Under the pieces are notes generated by a model, which worked only from the letters and a program-made list of their open reading frames with translations, searched no databases and was not told where the DNA came from. Positions 1-5,473 of a stretch of DNA of 13,901 nt are shown here, one piece after another. Location of the stretch: positions 1 through 13,901 of the forward strand of contig DASVDK010000213.1 of assembly GCA_036381125.1 (NCBI GenBank). Reading direction: 5' to 3'. Both the position numbers and the translations under genes were made by a program. The DNA is from DASVDK01 sp036381125 [NCBI: Thermodesulfobacteriota bacterium]. GTDB lineage: Bacteria > DASVDK01. How positions within the stretch are numbered: position 1 is the first letter of the stretch; each line of letters begins with the position of its first letter.

Positions 1-62
1 GGCCCCCGGGTGTGGGTCCGGGGCGACGCCCCGGTCGAGCGGAGGCCCGGCTTTGCGGGGCC

Positions 63-242
63 GGAGCGGACGGCGGCCTGCCCGCCGTTGATGGCGCGGA
101 CGCCGGCCGCGAGCCGTTGGCAAAGGCGCGGCGGGAGCCGCGCCGTGAGGCGAGCGGCCACCGGTCGAAGCGAGCCGAAGGCTCGCGTGGAGCGGAGCCC
201 GGGTTGACCCCGGGCGGAGCGGACGGCGGCCGCGAGCCGTTG
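63..242. repeat. GC-rich leader with direct repeats and serial hairpins
   Basis: A 16-nt word (63-78) recurs exactly at 216-231, and a 24-nt word (96-119) recurs at 219-242 with one mismatch. Four perfect 7-bp inverted repeats lie in series: 70-76 with 82-88, 125-131 with 138-144, 170-176 with 180-186 (GAA triloop), and 197-203 with 209-215. I see no protein domain in this stretch; a frame stays open across it only because the composition is GC-rich. It could be a structured leader of the small gene that follows, a degenerate repeat family, or a compositional effect. Confidence 0.45.
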
Positions 243-263
243 TTGGAGGAGAAGGAGAGCATC

Positions 264-371
264 GTGATCAGCGAGCGCAAGCGCGAGATCAAGCGCCGAC
301 GCCACCGCAGGGAGAAGGCGCTCAAGGCCAGGCGCCGGGCCGCGGCCCAGGCCAGGACCAAGGCCCGATAG
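264..371 (+). CDS. small very basic protein, 35 residues (hypothetical)
   Basis: The GTG at 264 follows a strong purine-rich ribosome site (GGAGGAGAAGGAG, 244-256) and opens a 35-residue frame ending at TAG 369-371. The product is almost all Arg, Lys, Ala and Glu: it begins MISERKREIKRRRHRREK and ends in an Ala/Arg-rich tail. An Arg/Lys-rich helix of this kind suggests RNA or ribosome binding, and it recalls small uncharacterised basic families such as DUF6800; that resemblance is from memory and unverified. The frame continues upstream to an ATG at 12, but that part is repeat-derived and without a ribosome site, so the short form is preferred. A 25-nt inverted repeat lies just downstream. 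Confidence 0.5.
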   Translation: MISERKREIKRRRHRREKALKARRRAAAQARTKAR

Positions 372-378
372 CCGTGCC

Positions 379-403
379 GGCGGGGCGAGCGGCTCGCCCC
401 GCC
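379..403 (+). terminator. strong hairpin after the small basic gene
   Basis: Positions 379-390 and 392-403 are perfect 12-nt inverted repeats around one central base, 7 nt after the stop of the small basic gene. There is no T tract beyond TT, so it is a terminator-like hairpin rather than a classical intrinsic terminator. It sits directly against the -35 box proposed for tRNA-His and would insulate that promoter. Confidence 0.45.
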
Positions 404-432
404 TTGACGGCCCGGCGGCCGTCGATTACGCT
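404..432 (+). promoter_or_regulatory. candidate sigma-70 promoter of tRNA-His
   Basis: TTGACG (404-409) and TACGCT (427-432) are separated by exactly 17 nt. The expected transcription start near 439-440 is about 10 nt before the mature tRNA. The -35 matches consensus at 5 of 6 positions; the -10 keeps the important T, A and final T. Confidence 0.5.
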
Positions 433-449
433 TTCTCGTTCGTCGTGCG

Positions 450-525
450 GTGAGCGTAGCTTAGTCGGTAGAGCGCCGGGTTGTGGCCCCGGAGGTCGTG
501 GGTTCAAATCCCATCGCTCACCCCA
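450..525 (+). tRNA. trnH: tRNA-His (anticodon GTG), CCA encoded
   Basis: The acceptor stem GTGAGCG (450-456) pairs with CGCTCAC (515-521). The anticodon stem CCGGG/CCCGG (476-480, 488-492) encloses the loop TTGTGGC, giving anticodon GTG (483-485) for His. The T arm carries GGTTCAAATCC. C522 is the discriminator and CCA is encoded at 523-525. G449 can supply the extra G-1 that pairs with C73, the hallmark of tRNA-His. It probably reads from the promoter at 404-432. Confidence 0.97.
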
Positions 526-566
526 ACATCCTCGTCCGCAAGCGCCACGCGCCCCAAGGGTTCCCG

Positions 567-875
567 ATGCCGGACTTCGTAACCGTCGCCCAGGTGGGTG
601 ACCTCGCCCCTGGAGAGGGCCGGGTCGTCGAGGTCGACGGGGCCAGCATCGCGCTCTTCAACGCGGGCGGCGTCTTCTACGCCCTCGACAACACCTGCCC
701 CCATCGCGGCGGCCCGCTCGGAGAGGGGCTGGTCGAGGGGGACACCGTCACCTGCCCCTGGCACAACTGGTCGTTCCGGCTCGCGACGGGCGAGCACGTC
801 GCCACGTCGAAGGTCAAGGTGGCCTGCTACCCGGTGCGGGTGGTGGGGACCGACGTGCAGGTGAAGGTCGCGTGA
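567..875 (+). CDS. small Rieske [2Fe-2S] ferredoxin (NirD/BphA3-like)
   Basis: This 102-residue protein is a stand-alone Rieske domain. It has the cluster ligands C44-x-H46 (CPHRGG) and C63-x2-H66 (CPWHNW), with 16 residues between the two motifs, as in NirD subunits and ferredoxins of ring-hydroxylating dioxygenases. It is a soluble one-electron carrier: there is no signal peptide or membrane segment. The start ATG at 567 has a weak AAGGG site (556-560); the longer open frame upstream runs through tRNA-His and is spurious. No nitrite reductase or oxygenase partner lies nearby, so the electron acceptor is unknown. Its stop overlaps the GTG start of the next gene, indicating coupled translation. 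Confidence 0.9.
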   Translation: MPDFVTVAQVGDLAPGEGRVVEVDGASIALFNAGGVFYALDNTCPHRGGPLGEGLVEGDTVTCPWHNWSFRLATGEHVATSKVKVACYPVRVVGTDVQVKVA

Positions 876-1237
876 AAGTCGCCCTCACCGCGGTCGACGA
901 CCTCTTCTTCATCGCGAAGATCGACCACGGCCTCGCGCAGGTGGGGTTCGAGCGGGAGGCGGTGTCGGAGGCGGAGGCGGTGCTGTCGGCCAGACGGGCG
1001 GGGCGGGGCGACCTGCTGATCCTCGACCTCGGGCACCGGCGCGTCGACCCCTTCGCCCTGCTCGAGGCGGTGAAGGGGGACCCGGCGGGGCGCGACCTGC
1101 CGGTGCTCGCCTACGTCTCGCACGTCGACGCCGAACGGTGGGCCCGGGCGGAGGCCCTCGGCGCCGACAAGGTGGTTGCCCGGTCGGAGTTCTCGGCGCG
1201 ACTGCCCCGGCTCGTGGCCGACCTCGCGCGCGCCTGA
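872..1237 (+). CDS. degenerate receiver (CheY-like) domain protein
   Basis: The GTG at 872 overlaps the Rieske stop by 4 nt (GTGA). The 121-residue product has the length and layout of a single receiver domain: acidic pair D9-D10 after the first strand, D52 in LLILDL at the phospho-acceptor position, and S83 at the switch Thr/Ser position. The conserved Lys-Pro of receivers is replaced by R104-S105 (VVARSEF), so phosphorylation chemistry may be altered or lost. There is no output domain. The tight coupling to a Rieske ferredoxin suggests a shared function, but none can be named from the sequence. The domain call is fairly secure; activity as a true phospho-receiver is uncertain. Confidence 0.7.
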   Translation: MKVALTAVDDLFFIAKIDHGLAQVGFEREAVSEAEAVLSARRAGRGDLLILDLGHRRVDPFALLEAVKGDPAGRDLPVLAYVSHVDAERWARAEALGADKVVARSEFSARLPRLVADLARA

Positions 1238-1241
1238 ACGT

Positions 1242-1261
1242 CGCGCCGACCGACCGGCGCG
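1242..1261. terminator. bidirectional terminator-like hairpin
   Basis: CGCGCCG (1242-1248) and CGGCGCG (1255-1261) form a perfect 7-bp stem with a 6-nt loop. It lies between two convergent genes, the receiver gene (stop 1237) and the minus-strand SnoaL-like gene (stop 1269). No T tract follows on either strand. Confidence 0.35.
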
Positions 1262-1268
1262 GCCGCGC

Positions 1269-1688
1269 CTAGTTGATCGTGTTCGACGTCGGCATCCCGA
1301 TCGTGGTCGACCGCACCGAGAGCCCCGAGCCCTGGTGGTGAACGAGCAGCCAGGCGCCTGCCACCCGCTCGAACACGTTCGTCGCCGCCACCGCGCCTTC
1401 CATCGCCTCCCCGTTCGCGACCGCGGTGATGTGCTCCACACAGATCACCACGGCGAGACGCTCGCTCTCGAAGAGGTGAACGTTGGACACGCGGACGCGA
1501 AAGAGGTCGGTCGCTTCGAAGATCCGGCGCCAGGACGCTTCGACGGCCGCCCAGCCCTTGAGCGGCGCCTCGCCCGGATGCGCGCAGCGGACCTCGTCCG
1601 TCTGCTTCCAGACGCTGGCCATGGCGTCGAGGTCCTGCGCCTCCATGGCGCGGTAGAAGGCCGTGTTCGCGGCGATCGGCGTCGACAT
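1269..1688 (-). CDS. SnoaL-like / NTF2-superfamily protein (DUF4440 type)
   Basis: This 139-residue protein has the size and pattern of the SnoaL/NTF2 cone fold: an N-terminal helical part (NTAFYRAMEAQDLDAMASVW), then an aromatic and charged segment (CAHPGEAPLKGW, ASWRRIFEAT), then alternating strands ending in GAWLLVHHQGS. Such proteins include small-molecule isomerases and hydrolases as well as nuclease-like stress proteins with no known reaction, so no substrate is assigned. It reads opposite to its neighbours, with only 68 nt to the divergent peroxiredoxin start. The ATG at 1688 lacks a clear ribosome site, but no better start is visible. Confidence 0.8.
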   Translation of the reverse strand: MSTPIAANTAFYRAMEAQDLDAMASVWKQTDEVRCAHPGEAPLKGWAAVEASWRRIFEATDLFRVRVSNVHLFESERLAVVICVEHITAVANGEAMEGAVAATNVFERVAGAWLLVHHQGSGLSVRSTTIGMPTSNTIN

Positions 1689-1696
1689 GGTACGAT
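1688..1696 (+). promoter_or_regulatory. candidate extended -10 of the selenoprotein operon
   Basis: TGG followed by TACGAT (1691-1696) makes an extended -10 element. A transcript would start near 1703 and carry a leader of about 54 nt with a strong ribosome site (AAGGAGGAG, 1740-1748). No good -35 is present. The element overlaps the start codon of the divergent SnoaL-like gene. Confidence 0.3.
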
Positions 1697-1756
1697 CTTC
1701 GAATGCAGGCGAGCCGATGTCAAACCGCCGAGGGCACCCAAGGAGGAGACGTATCG

Positions 1757-2236
1757 ATGGCTCGCCCCACCGCGAAGCTGACCGTCGGCGACGAGGCGCC
1801 CGACTTCACGCTGCCCGACCAGGAGGGCAGGCCCTGGAGGCTTGCCGGCCTCCGGGGCGCGAAGCACGCGGTGCTCGCGTTCGTCCCCGCCGCGTTCACG
1901 CCCGTCTGAACCGTCCAGATGCCGGCGTACGAGGAGGACCTCCCCGAGTTCGCCCGGTACGATGCCCAGGTCGTGGGCATCGACGTGGACAATCACCCAT
2001 CCAACGCCGCCTGGGCCAGGTCGATGGGCGGCCTGAGCTACCCGCTCCTGTCGGACTTCTGGCCGCACGGCTTCGTCGCGACGAAGTACCAGGTGCTCCG
2101 CCCGGAGGGCTACACCGAGCGCGCGATCTTCGTCGTCGACAAGCAGGGGAAGATCGCGTACGTCGACATCCACGACATCAACGAGCAGCCGGACAACGGC
2201 GAACTCTTCAAGGTCCTGCGGACCCTGCAGCGCTAG
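1757..2236 (+). CDS. selenocysteine-containing 1-Cys-type peroxiredoxin (AhpE/Prx-like)
   Basis: This enzyme would reduce hydrogen peroxide or organic peroxides. The ATG at 1757 follows AAGGAGGAG, and the frame runs to TAG 2234-2236 apart from one in-frame TGA at 1907-1909. Before it the protein reads VGDEAPDFTLPD (residues 10-21) and FVPAAFTPV (42-50); after it, TVQMPAYEEDL. Peroxiredoxins have P-x3-T-x2-C here, so the TGA lies exactly at the peroxidatic Cys and would encode Sec51. The full product is 159 residues, normal for the family. The conserved Arg appears in YTERAIFVVD. No Cys occurs anywhere, so without Sec the protein would have no catalytic chalcogen and no resolving thiol; reduction must come from an external thiol. 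It is followed after 16 nt by a second selenoprotein gene. Confidence 0.9.
1907..1909 (+). other. in-frame TGA read as selenocysteine (peroxiredoxin Sec51)
   Basis: The codon falls at the invariant peroxidatic residue of the P-x3-T-x2-C motif. The reading frame, homology and codon bias continue unbroken on both sides. A chance nonsense mutation or sequencing error at exactly this codon is unlikely, especially as the next gene has the same arrangement. Confidence 0.88.
1931..1942 (+). promoter_or_regulatory. candidate bacterial SECIS hairpin (peroxiredoxin)
   Basis: GAGG (1931-1934) pairs with CCTC (1939-1942) around the loop AGGA, which starts 25 nt after the TGA. A short GC stem with G near the start of the loop, inside the coding region just after the UGA, is the known form of bacterial SECIS elements bound by SelB. 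The lower stem is weak (only CGG 1923-1925 with CCG 1944-1946), so a proper fold is needed. Confidence 0.45.
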
Positions 2237-2252
2237 GCCGTCCGGAGCGTCG

Positions 2253-2933
2253 ATGACGATCGAGATGTCGCGCCTCTGCATCCCCTTCACGCCGCTCGCG
2301 CGCCCGCTCGCCGACTGCCGCGTGGCGCTCGTCTCCACGGCGGGCGTCTACGCGGCCGGCCAGGAGCCGTTCGATCCGGACAACGACGTCTCCATCCGCG
2401 TGGTGCCCTCGGGCGCGGCGACCGGCGCCTTGCGCGTCTCCCACGGGCACTACGACCACGCGTCGGCCGATCGCGATCCGAACGTCGTCTTCCCGCTCGA
2501 CCGGCTCCGCGAGATGGCGGCGGCGGGCGAGATCAAGGAACTCGCGCCTGGCGCGGTCTCCATGGGCTTCACGCAGTCCTTCCGGGTCGTCCGGGACGAG
2601 ACGACCCCCCGGATCGTCGACGAGGTGAACCGCTGGAGCGTCGACGCCTGCGTCCTCACGGCCGGCTGACCGCTCTGCCACAGGAGCGTGGTCACGATCC
2701 AGCGAGCCATCGAGATGACCGGCGTGTCGACCGTCCTGGTCACCGTGGACCCCGAGCAGTCCCGGGCCGCGCGGCCTCCGCGGGGGCTCTACCCGGAGGG
2801 CTTCCCCATCGGCGAGAGCCTCGGCCGGCCGGGCGAGCGCGAGGTCCAGCGGCACGTGCTGCACGACGCGCTCTCGCTCCTCGCCCGCTACCCGGAGGAG
2901 CCGGGGGGCATCGTCGCGCGCGCGTACCGGTAG
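2253..2933 (+). CDS. selenoprotein B-like reductase (glycine/betaine/sarcosine/D-proline reductase family), Sec-containing
   Basis: The frame from ATG 2253 (GGAG site 2244-2247) to TAG 2931-2933 is interrupted only by TGA 2667-2669. Reading it as Sec gives 226 residues with U139-P-L-C142-H-R-S, a selenenylsulfide-type UxxC motif. The flanks fit the GrdB/PrdB-like family: an N-terminal RVALVSTAGVY strand, DVSIRVVP, RVSHGHYDH (residues about 61-69), then a helix and RAIEMTGVSTVLVTVDPEQSRAARPPRGLYPEGFPIGES near the C-terminus. The protein is much shorter than clostridial GrdB, and no GrdA, GrdC or PrdA genes are near, so it is probably a stand-alone redox enzyme of unknown substrate rather than an amino-acid reductase. 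It sits 16 nt after the peroxiredoxin and 4 nt before the methyltransferase. Confidence 0.88.
2667..2669 (+). other. in-frame TGA read as selenocysteine (Sec139)
   Basis: The codon lies at the first position of a UxxC redox motif, preceded by a hydrophobic strand (ACVLTAG) and followed by P-L-C-H-R-S. The family homology continues in the same frame for 87 codons after it. Confidence 0.87.
2667..2694 (+). promoter_or_regulatory. candidate bacterial SECIS hairpin (selenoprotein B-like gene)
   Basis: Two exclusive folds can be drawn. In the first, TGACC (2667-2671) pairs with GGTCA (2690-2694) and GCTC (2672-2675) with GAGC (2684-2687), leaving an 8-nt loop and a 2-nt bulge; the UGA sits at the base of the stem. 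In the second, CCAC (2678-2681) pairs with GTGG (2688-2691) around the loop AGGAGC, extended by TG with CA past a bulged T2692, much like the E. coli fdhF element with its bulged U and AGG loop. The second loop starts only 12 nt after the UGA, on the short side. Confidence 0.5.
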
Positions 2934-2937
2934 GCGC

Positions 2938-3762
2938 GTGGTTCGGGTGCCGCCCAGGCTCGTCGGGCGCCACGAGCTGCTCGACGAGCCCCGCGTCGAC
3001 CCTCGCGCCCTCGAGGCGAGCCTCGCGGACCTGCGCGTCATCAACCGCATCCTCGGCTACACGGCCGGCGCCGTGTCCGACGTGTGGCCGCTCGTCCGGG
3101 AGGCGGCGAGCCGGAGGCGAGGGCGGCCCGTGGTCGTCCTCGACGCCGGGGCCGGGTCCGCCGACATCGCCCTCGCGCTGGCCCGGCGAGCGGACCGCGA
3201 GCGCCTCCCCCTCACGGTGCTCGCGCTCGACAACCACCCGGAGGTGCTCGGCGTCGCGAGGCGGTACCTCGCTCGCGTCGGGCGGGGCGCCGGGGCCCGG
3301 GTGCGCCTGGTGCGGGGCGACGCGCTCTCGCTCCCGCTCGGCGACGGCGGCGTCGACGTCGCGCTCGCCTCCCTGCTCCTCCACCACCTCGACGGTGATG
3401 CGGCCGTGGCGCTCCTCCGCGAGCTGGCGCGGGTGGCCCGCACGGGCGTCGTCGTGAGCGACCTCGTCCGCCACCCGCTCGCCCTGCTCGGCATCCGCGT
3501 GCTCACCCGTCTCGGCCCCTTCCACCCGATGACGCGCCACGACGGCGCGCTCTCGGTCCGGCGCGCCTACACCGAGGCGGAACTCCGCGACCTGGCGGCC
3601 CGCGCGGGCCTTGGCGAGCACGGCCGCGAGTTGCGGCATCCGCTCTGGCGAATGGCCTGGGTCTGGAGGCCGGCCGGTGACGCCCCTCGGCACTCCCCCG
3701 CAGCGCGTTTCGTGCCCGAGCCGTCCGGACCGGGCGATCTGCGAGGCACGTCGCGAGGTTAG
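2938..3762 (+). CDS. class I SAM-dependent methyltransferase
   Basis: This 274-residue protein has a Rossmann methyltransferase core: motif I LDAGAGSADIA (residues 68-78), the acidic ribose-binding residue D98 in LALDNHPEV, motif II-like RGDALSLPL with D128, and SLLLHHL (145-151) as in UbiE/MenG-type enzymes. The N-terminal 60 residues are helical, with an INRILG segment often seen in methyltransferases near polyketide or quinone genes. The substrate cannot be told from sequence. The GTG at 2938 lies 4 nt after the selenoprotein stop; a second in-frame GTG at 2947 is possible, and neither has a clear ribosome site, so coupled translation is likely. The last 35 residues, rich in Pro, Arg and Gly, look nonconserved. 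Confidence 0.85.
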   Translation: MVRVPPRLVGRHELLDEPRVDPRALEASLADLRVINRILGYTAGAVSDVWPLVREAASRRRGRPVVVLDAGAGSADIALALARRADRERLPLTVLALDNHPEVLGVARRYLARVGRGAGARVRLVRGDALSLPLGDGGVDVALASLLLHHLDGDAAVALLRELARVARTGVVVSDLVRHPLALLGIRVLTRLGPFHPMTRHDGALSVRRAYTEAELRDLAARAGLGEHGRELRHPLWRMAWVWRPAGDAPRHSPAARFVPEPSGPGDLRGTSRG

Positions 3763-3822
3763 CTGTGGTACGGGTCTTGCTGCCCACTGCGGCGGCCCGC
3801 TCTCGCTCACGGAGGAGTCGCC

Positions 3823-4293
3823 GTGATCAAGAAGTTCGTGACGCTCGGCCTCGGCGCGTCCCGATACGCCGTCGAGGTCAGCAAGGTGCGGGAGATCCTC
3901 GCCCGCTTCGAAGTCGCGCCGCTCCCCAAGACCCCGGCCTACATCGAGGGGATCATCAGCCTGCGCGGCGAGATCATCCCGGTCGTCGATCTTCGGGTCC
4001 GCTTCGAGCTTCCGGCGAAGGTCCGAGACGAGGAGACCCGGATCATCGTCGTCGAGCTGCCCGACTGCCAGGTCGGCATCAAGGTGGACCGCGTCTTCGA
4101 GGTCCTCAAGCTCGACGAGGCCGCCATCGAGCCTCCGCCGCCCCTCGTGGCCGGCCTCAAGGCGGACTACCTCGAGGGCGTGTGCGAGGTGCAGGGCCGC
4201 CTCGTCACCATCCTGCGCCTCGACGCCATCCTCTCCACGACCGAGCGCATCCAGCTTGCCGAGGAGGTCGCCGCCGCGCAGGCGACCCTCTAG
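3823..4293 (+). CDS. cheW: CheW-like chemotaxis adaptor
   Basis: A 156-residue single CheW domain: N-terminal VTLGLGASRYAVEVSKVREIL, the diagnostic PKTPAYIEGIISLRGEIIPVVDLRVRF (split here as residues about 35-61), then IIVVELPDCQVGIKVDRVFEVL and a C-terminal LEGVCEVQGRLVTILRLDAIL. CheW proteins couple receptors to the CheA kinase at the inner membrane. The GTG start at 3823 has a GGAGGAG site at 3811-3817. It stands alone: no CheA, receptor, methylase or methylesterase gene adjoins it, although CheY and Hpt genes lie 6 kb away. It may serve a non-motility signalling complex. Confidence 0.92.
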   Translation: MIKKFVTLGLGASRYAVEVSKVREILARFEVAPLPKTPAYIEGIISLRGEIIPVVDLRVRFELPAKVRDEETRIIVVELPDCQVGIKVDRVFEVLKLDEAAIEPPPPLVAGLKADYLEGVCEVQGRLVTILRLDAILSTTERIQLAEEVAAAQATL

Positions 4294-4369
4294 GCGGACG
4301 CGACCCCCGGTGAGCCGGCGCTGACCGCCGCTCGCCACGAGACGGGTGGACAAGCGGCCCGCGGCGATG

Positions 4370-4390
4370 CACCGTGTGGGGCACACGGTG
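4370..4390. promoter_or_regulatory. perfect 9-bp inverted repeat before the stress-protein gene
   Basis: CACCGTGTG (4370-4378) and CACACGGTG (4382-4390) are perfect inverted repeats separated by GGG. The element ends 18 nt before the ATG of the universal stress protein and 4 nt before its ribosome site (GGGAGG, 4395-4400). It could be an operator for a dimeric regulator or an RNA hairpin in the leader. Confidence 0.5.
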
Positions 4391-4408
4391 CAGCGGGAGG
4401 TCCATGCC

Positions 4409-4849
4409 ATGGGTGTACGGATGCTGGTCGCGGTGGACGGCAGCGAGGGCAGCGAGCGAGCGCTGCGGGAGGCGCTCCGGCTCTCGGCGGGCGACAGGCC
4501 GCGTGTCCGCCTCGTCCACGTGCTCGACACGGCTCTCTACCTCGACGTGTTCGGCGAGGAGCCGCAGGTTCACGAGGCCTGGCGCCGTACGGGTCAGACG
4601 TACCTCGACCGCGCGGCCGCGATCGCGCAGGCCGCCGGCGCCGAGACCGAGACCGCGCTGATCGAGAAGCCCGGCGGACAGCGGACGAGCCGGGCGATCA
4701 CCGACGAGGCGGAGCGCTGGGGGGCCGACCTGATCGTGCTCGGCACGCACGGGCGGCGCGGGCTCGATCACGTCCTCCTCGGGAGCGTCGCGGAAGGGGT
4801 TGTCCGCGCTGCCTCCGTCCCGGTCCTCACCGTTCGGGCCGCCTCCTGA
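4409..4849 (+). CDS. universal stress protein (UspA family), ATP-binding type
   Basis: The 146-residue protein starts MLVAVDGSEGSERAL (residues 5-19), the usual first strand and loop of a Usp domain. It ends with the nucleotide-binding motif G-2x-G-9x-G-S: G112, G115, G125 and S126 in GTHGRRGLDHVLLGS, followed by VPVLTVR. This places it in the ATP-binding Usp subgroup of cytosolic stress-response proteins. The ATG at 4409 is chosen over upstream in-frame ATGs because it has GGGAGG 8 nt ahead and matches the family's length. The palindrome at 4370-4390 probably governs its expression or mRNA. Confidence 0.93.
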   Translation: MGVRMLVAVDGSEGSERALREALRLSAGDRPRVRLVHVLDTALYLDVFGEEPQVHEAWRRTGQTYLDRAAAIAQAAGAETETALIEKPGGQRTSRAITDEAERWGADLIVLGTHGRRGLDHVLLGSVAEGVVRAASVPVLTVRAAS

Positions 4850-4907
4850 GCGTCGTCAAGGCTCACCCCTCGAGGGCCCGACCGCTGCGACCTCGATGCA
4901 CCGTCCG

Positions 4908-4929
4908 CGCGGGAAGCCCTGCTCCCGCG
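4908..4929 (+). terminator. hairpin between stress-protein and secreted-protein genes
   Basis: CGCGGGA (4908-4914) pairs with TCCCGCG (4923-4929) around an 8-nt loop, 59 nt after the stress-protein stop. There is no T tract. It may end the upstream transcript or fold in the leader of the next gene. Confidence 0.3.
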
Positions 4930-4972
4930 GCGGGCGCGGTGCTGGCGCAGGGCAGGAAAGGTCGTTTCCCTC

Positions 4973-5470
4973 ATGCGTACCACCCGAACCGCCGCGGCCG
5001 CGCTCGCGTTCGCCCTGGCGGCGTCGCCCGCGATCGCCCAACAGAGCGGTACGTCGTCGACGCAGTCGCAGACGAGCCGGTCCGGCGGCCAGCAGGACGT
5101 GAGCCGGCAGGACCTCCAGAAGTACGTCCAGGCCCTTCAGTCGATGTCCCAGGTCGAGCCCGACATCGAGCAGGCGCTCCAGCAGGGGCAGCCCGTGGAT
5201 TTCTCGGTTCTCAACCGGGTCCCGCAGGACGACGCGAAAAAGGCCATCCAGCAGTCGGGGCTGTCGAACGACGAGTTCCGCTTCATCACCGAGAAGCTCG
5301 ACCAGGACCCCTCGGTCAAGCAGCAGTTCCAGCAGGTCGCCCGGCAGCAGATGCAGCAGGGGGGCAGCCAGTCGGGCAGCATGTCCGGCTCGGGCGGCCC
5401 GCAACCGGGCGGCTCCCAGCCAGGCGGCGCGCAGTCCGGAGGTGCGCAGCCGTCGTCGAGCCCGCAGTAG
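4973..5470 (+). CDS. secreted Gln/Ser-rich protein, DUF4168-like
   Basis: The 165-residue product begins with a signal peptide: MRTTR, then a hydrophobic Ala/Leu core and the cleavage site AIA-QQ near residue 23. Residues about 45-120 form a helical region (LQKYVQALQSMSQVEPDIEQAL, AIQQSGLSNDEFRFITEKLDQDP) with the arrangement of DUF4168: a helix, a Gln-rich linker, the I-x2-S/AGLS-x2-E/D-[YF] motif, then a Gln-rich helix. The tail (about 121-165) is low-complexity Gly/Ser/Gln/Pro repeats of GGSQPGG type. Function is unknown; it is probably periplasmic or cell-surface. An AGGAAAGG site (4954-4961) lies 11 nt before the ATG and can be folded away by a small hairpin (4955-4969). Confidence 0.7.
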   Translation: MRTTRTAAAALAFALAASPAIAQQSGTSSTQSQTSRSGGQQDVSRQDLQKYVQALQSMSQVEPDIEQALQQGQPVDFSVLNRVPQDDAKKAIQQSGLSNDEFRFITEKLDQDPSVKQQFQQVARQQMQQGGSQSGSMSGSGGPQPGGSQPGGAQSGGAQPSSSPQ

Positions 5471-5473
5471 CGC

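Noticed and set aside
450-525. tRNA-His or tRNA-Arg as integration site of a mobile element
   Set aside because: No integrase, no repeat of the tRNA 3' end and no change in base composition are visible.
322-601. Small open frames on both strands across 450-525
   Set aside because: They translate tRNA-His; peptides of the GRAPGCGPGGRGFKSH type are a known tRNA artefact.
1703-1909. A short peroxiredoxin fragment ending at TGA, read as a pseudogene
   Set aside because: The frame, homology and codon bias continue unbroken after the TGA, which lies exactly at the catalytic residue, so Sec recoding explains it better than decay.
2253-2669. A free 138-residue protein ending at TGA 2667-2669
   Set aside because: The family motif UxxC spans the TGA and the same frame continues with matching sequence to TAG 2931.
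2740-4530. A 596-residue minus-strand frame over the methyltransferase and cheW
   Set aside because: It is antisense to well-supported genes and has low-complexity Arg/Glu/Asp composition with no domain.
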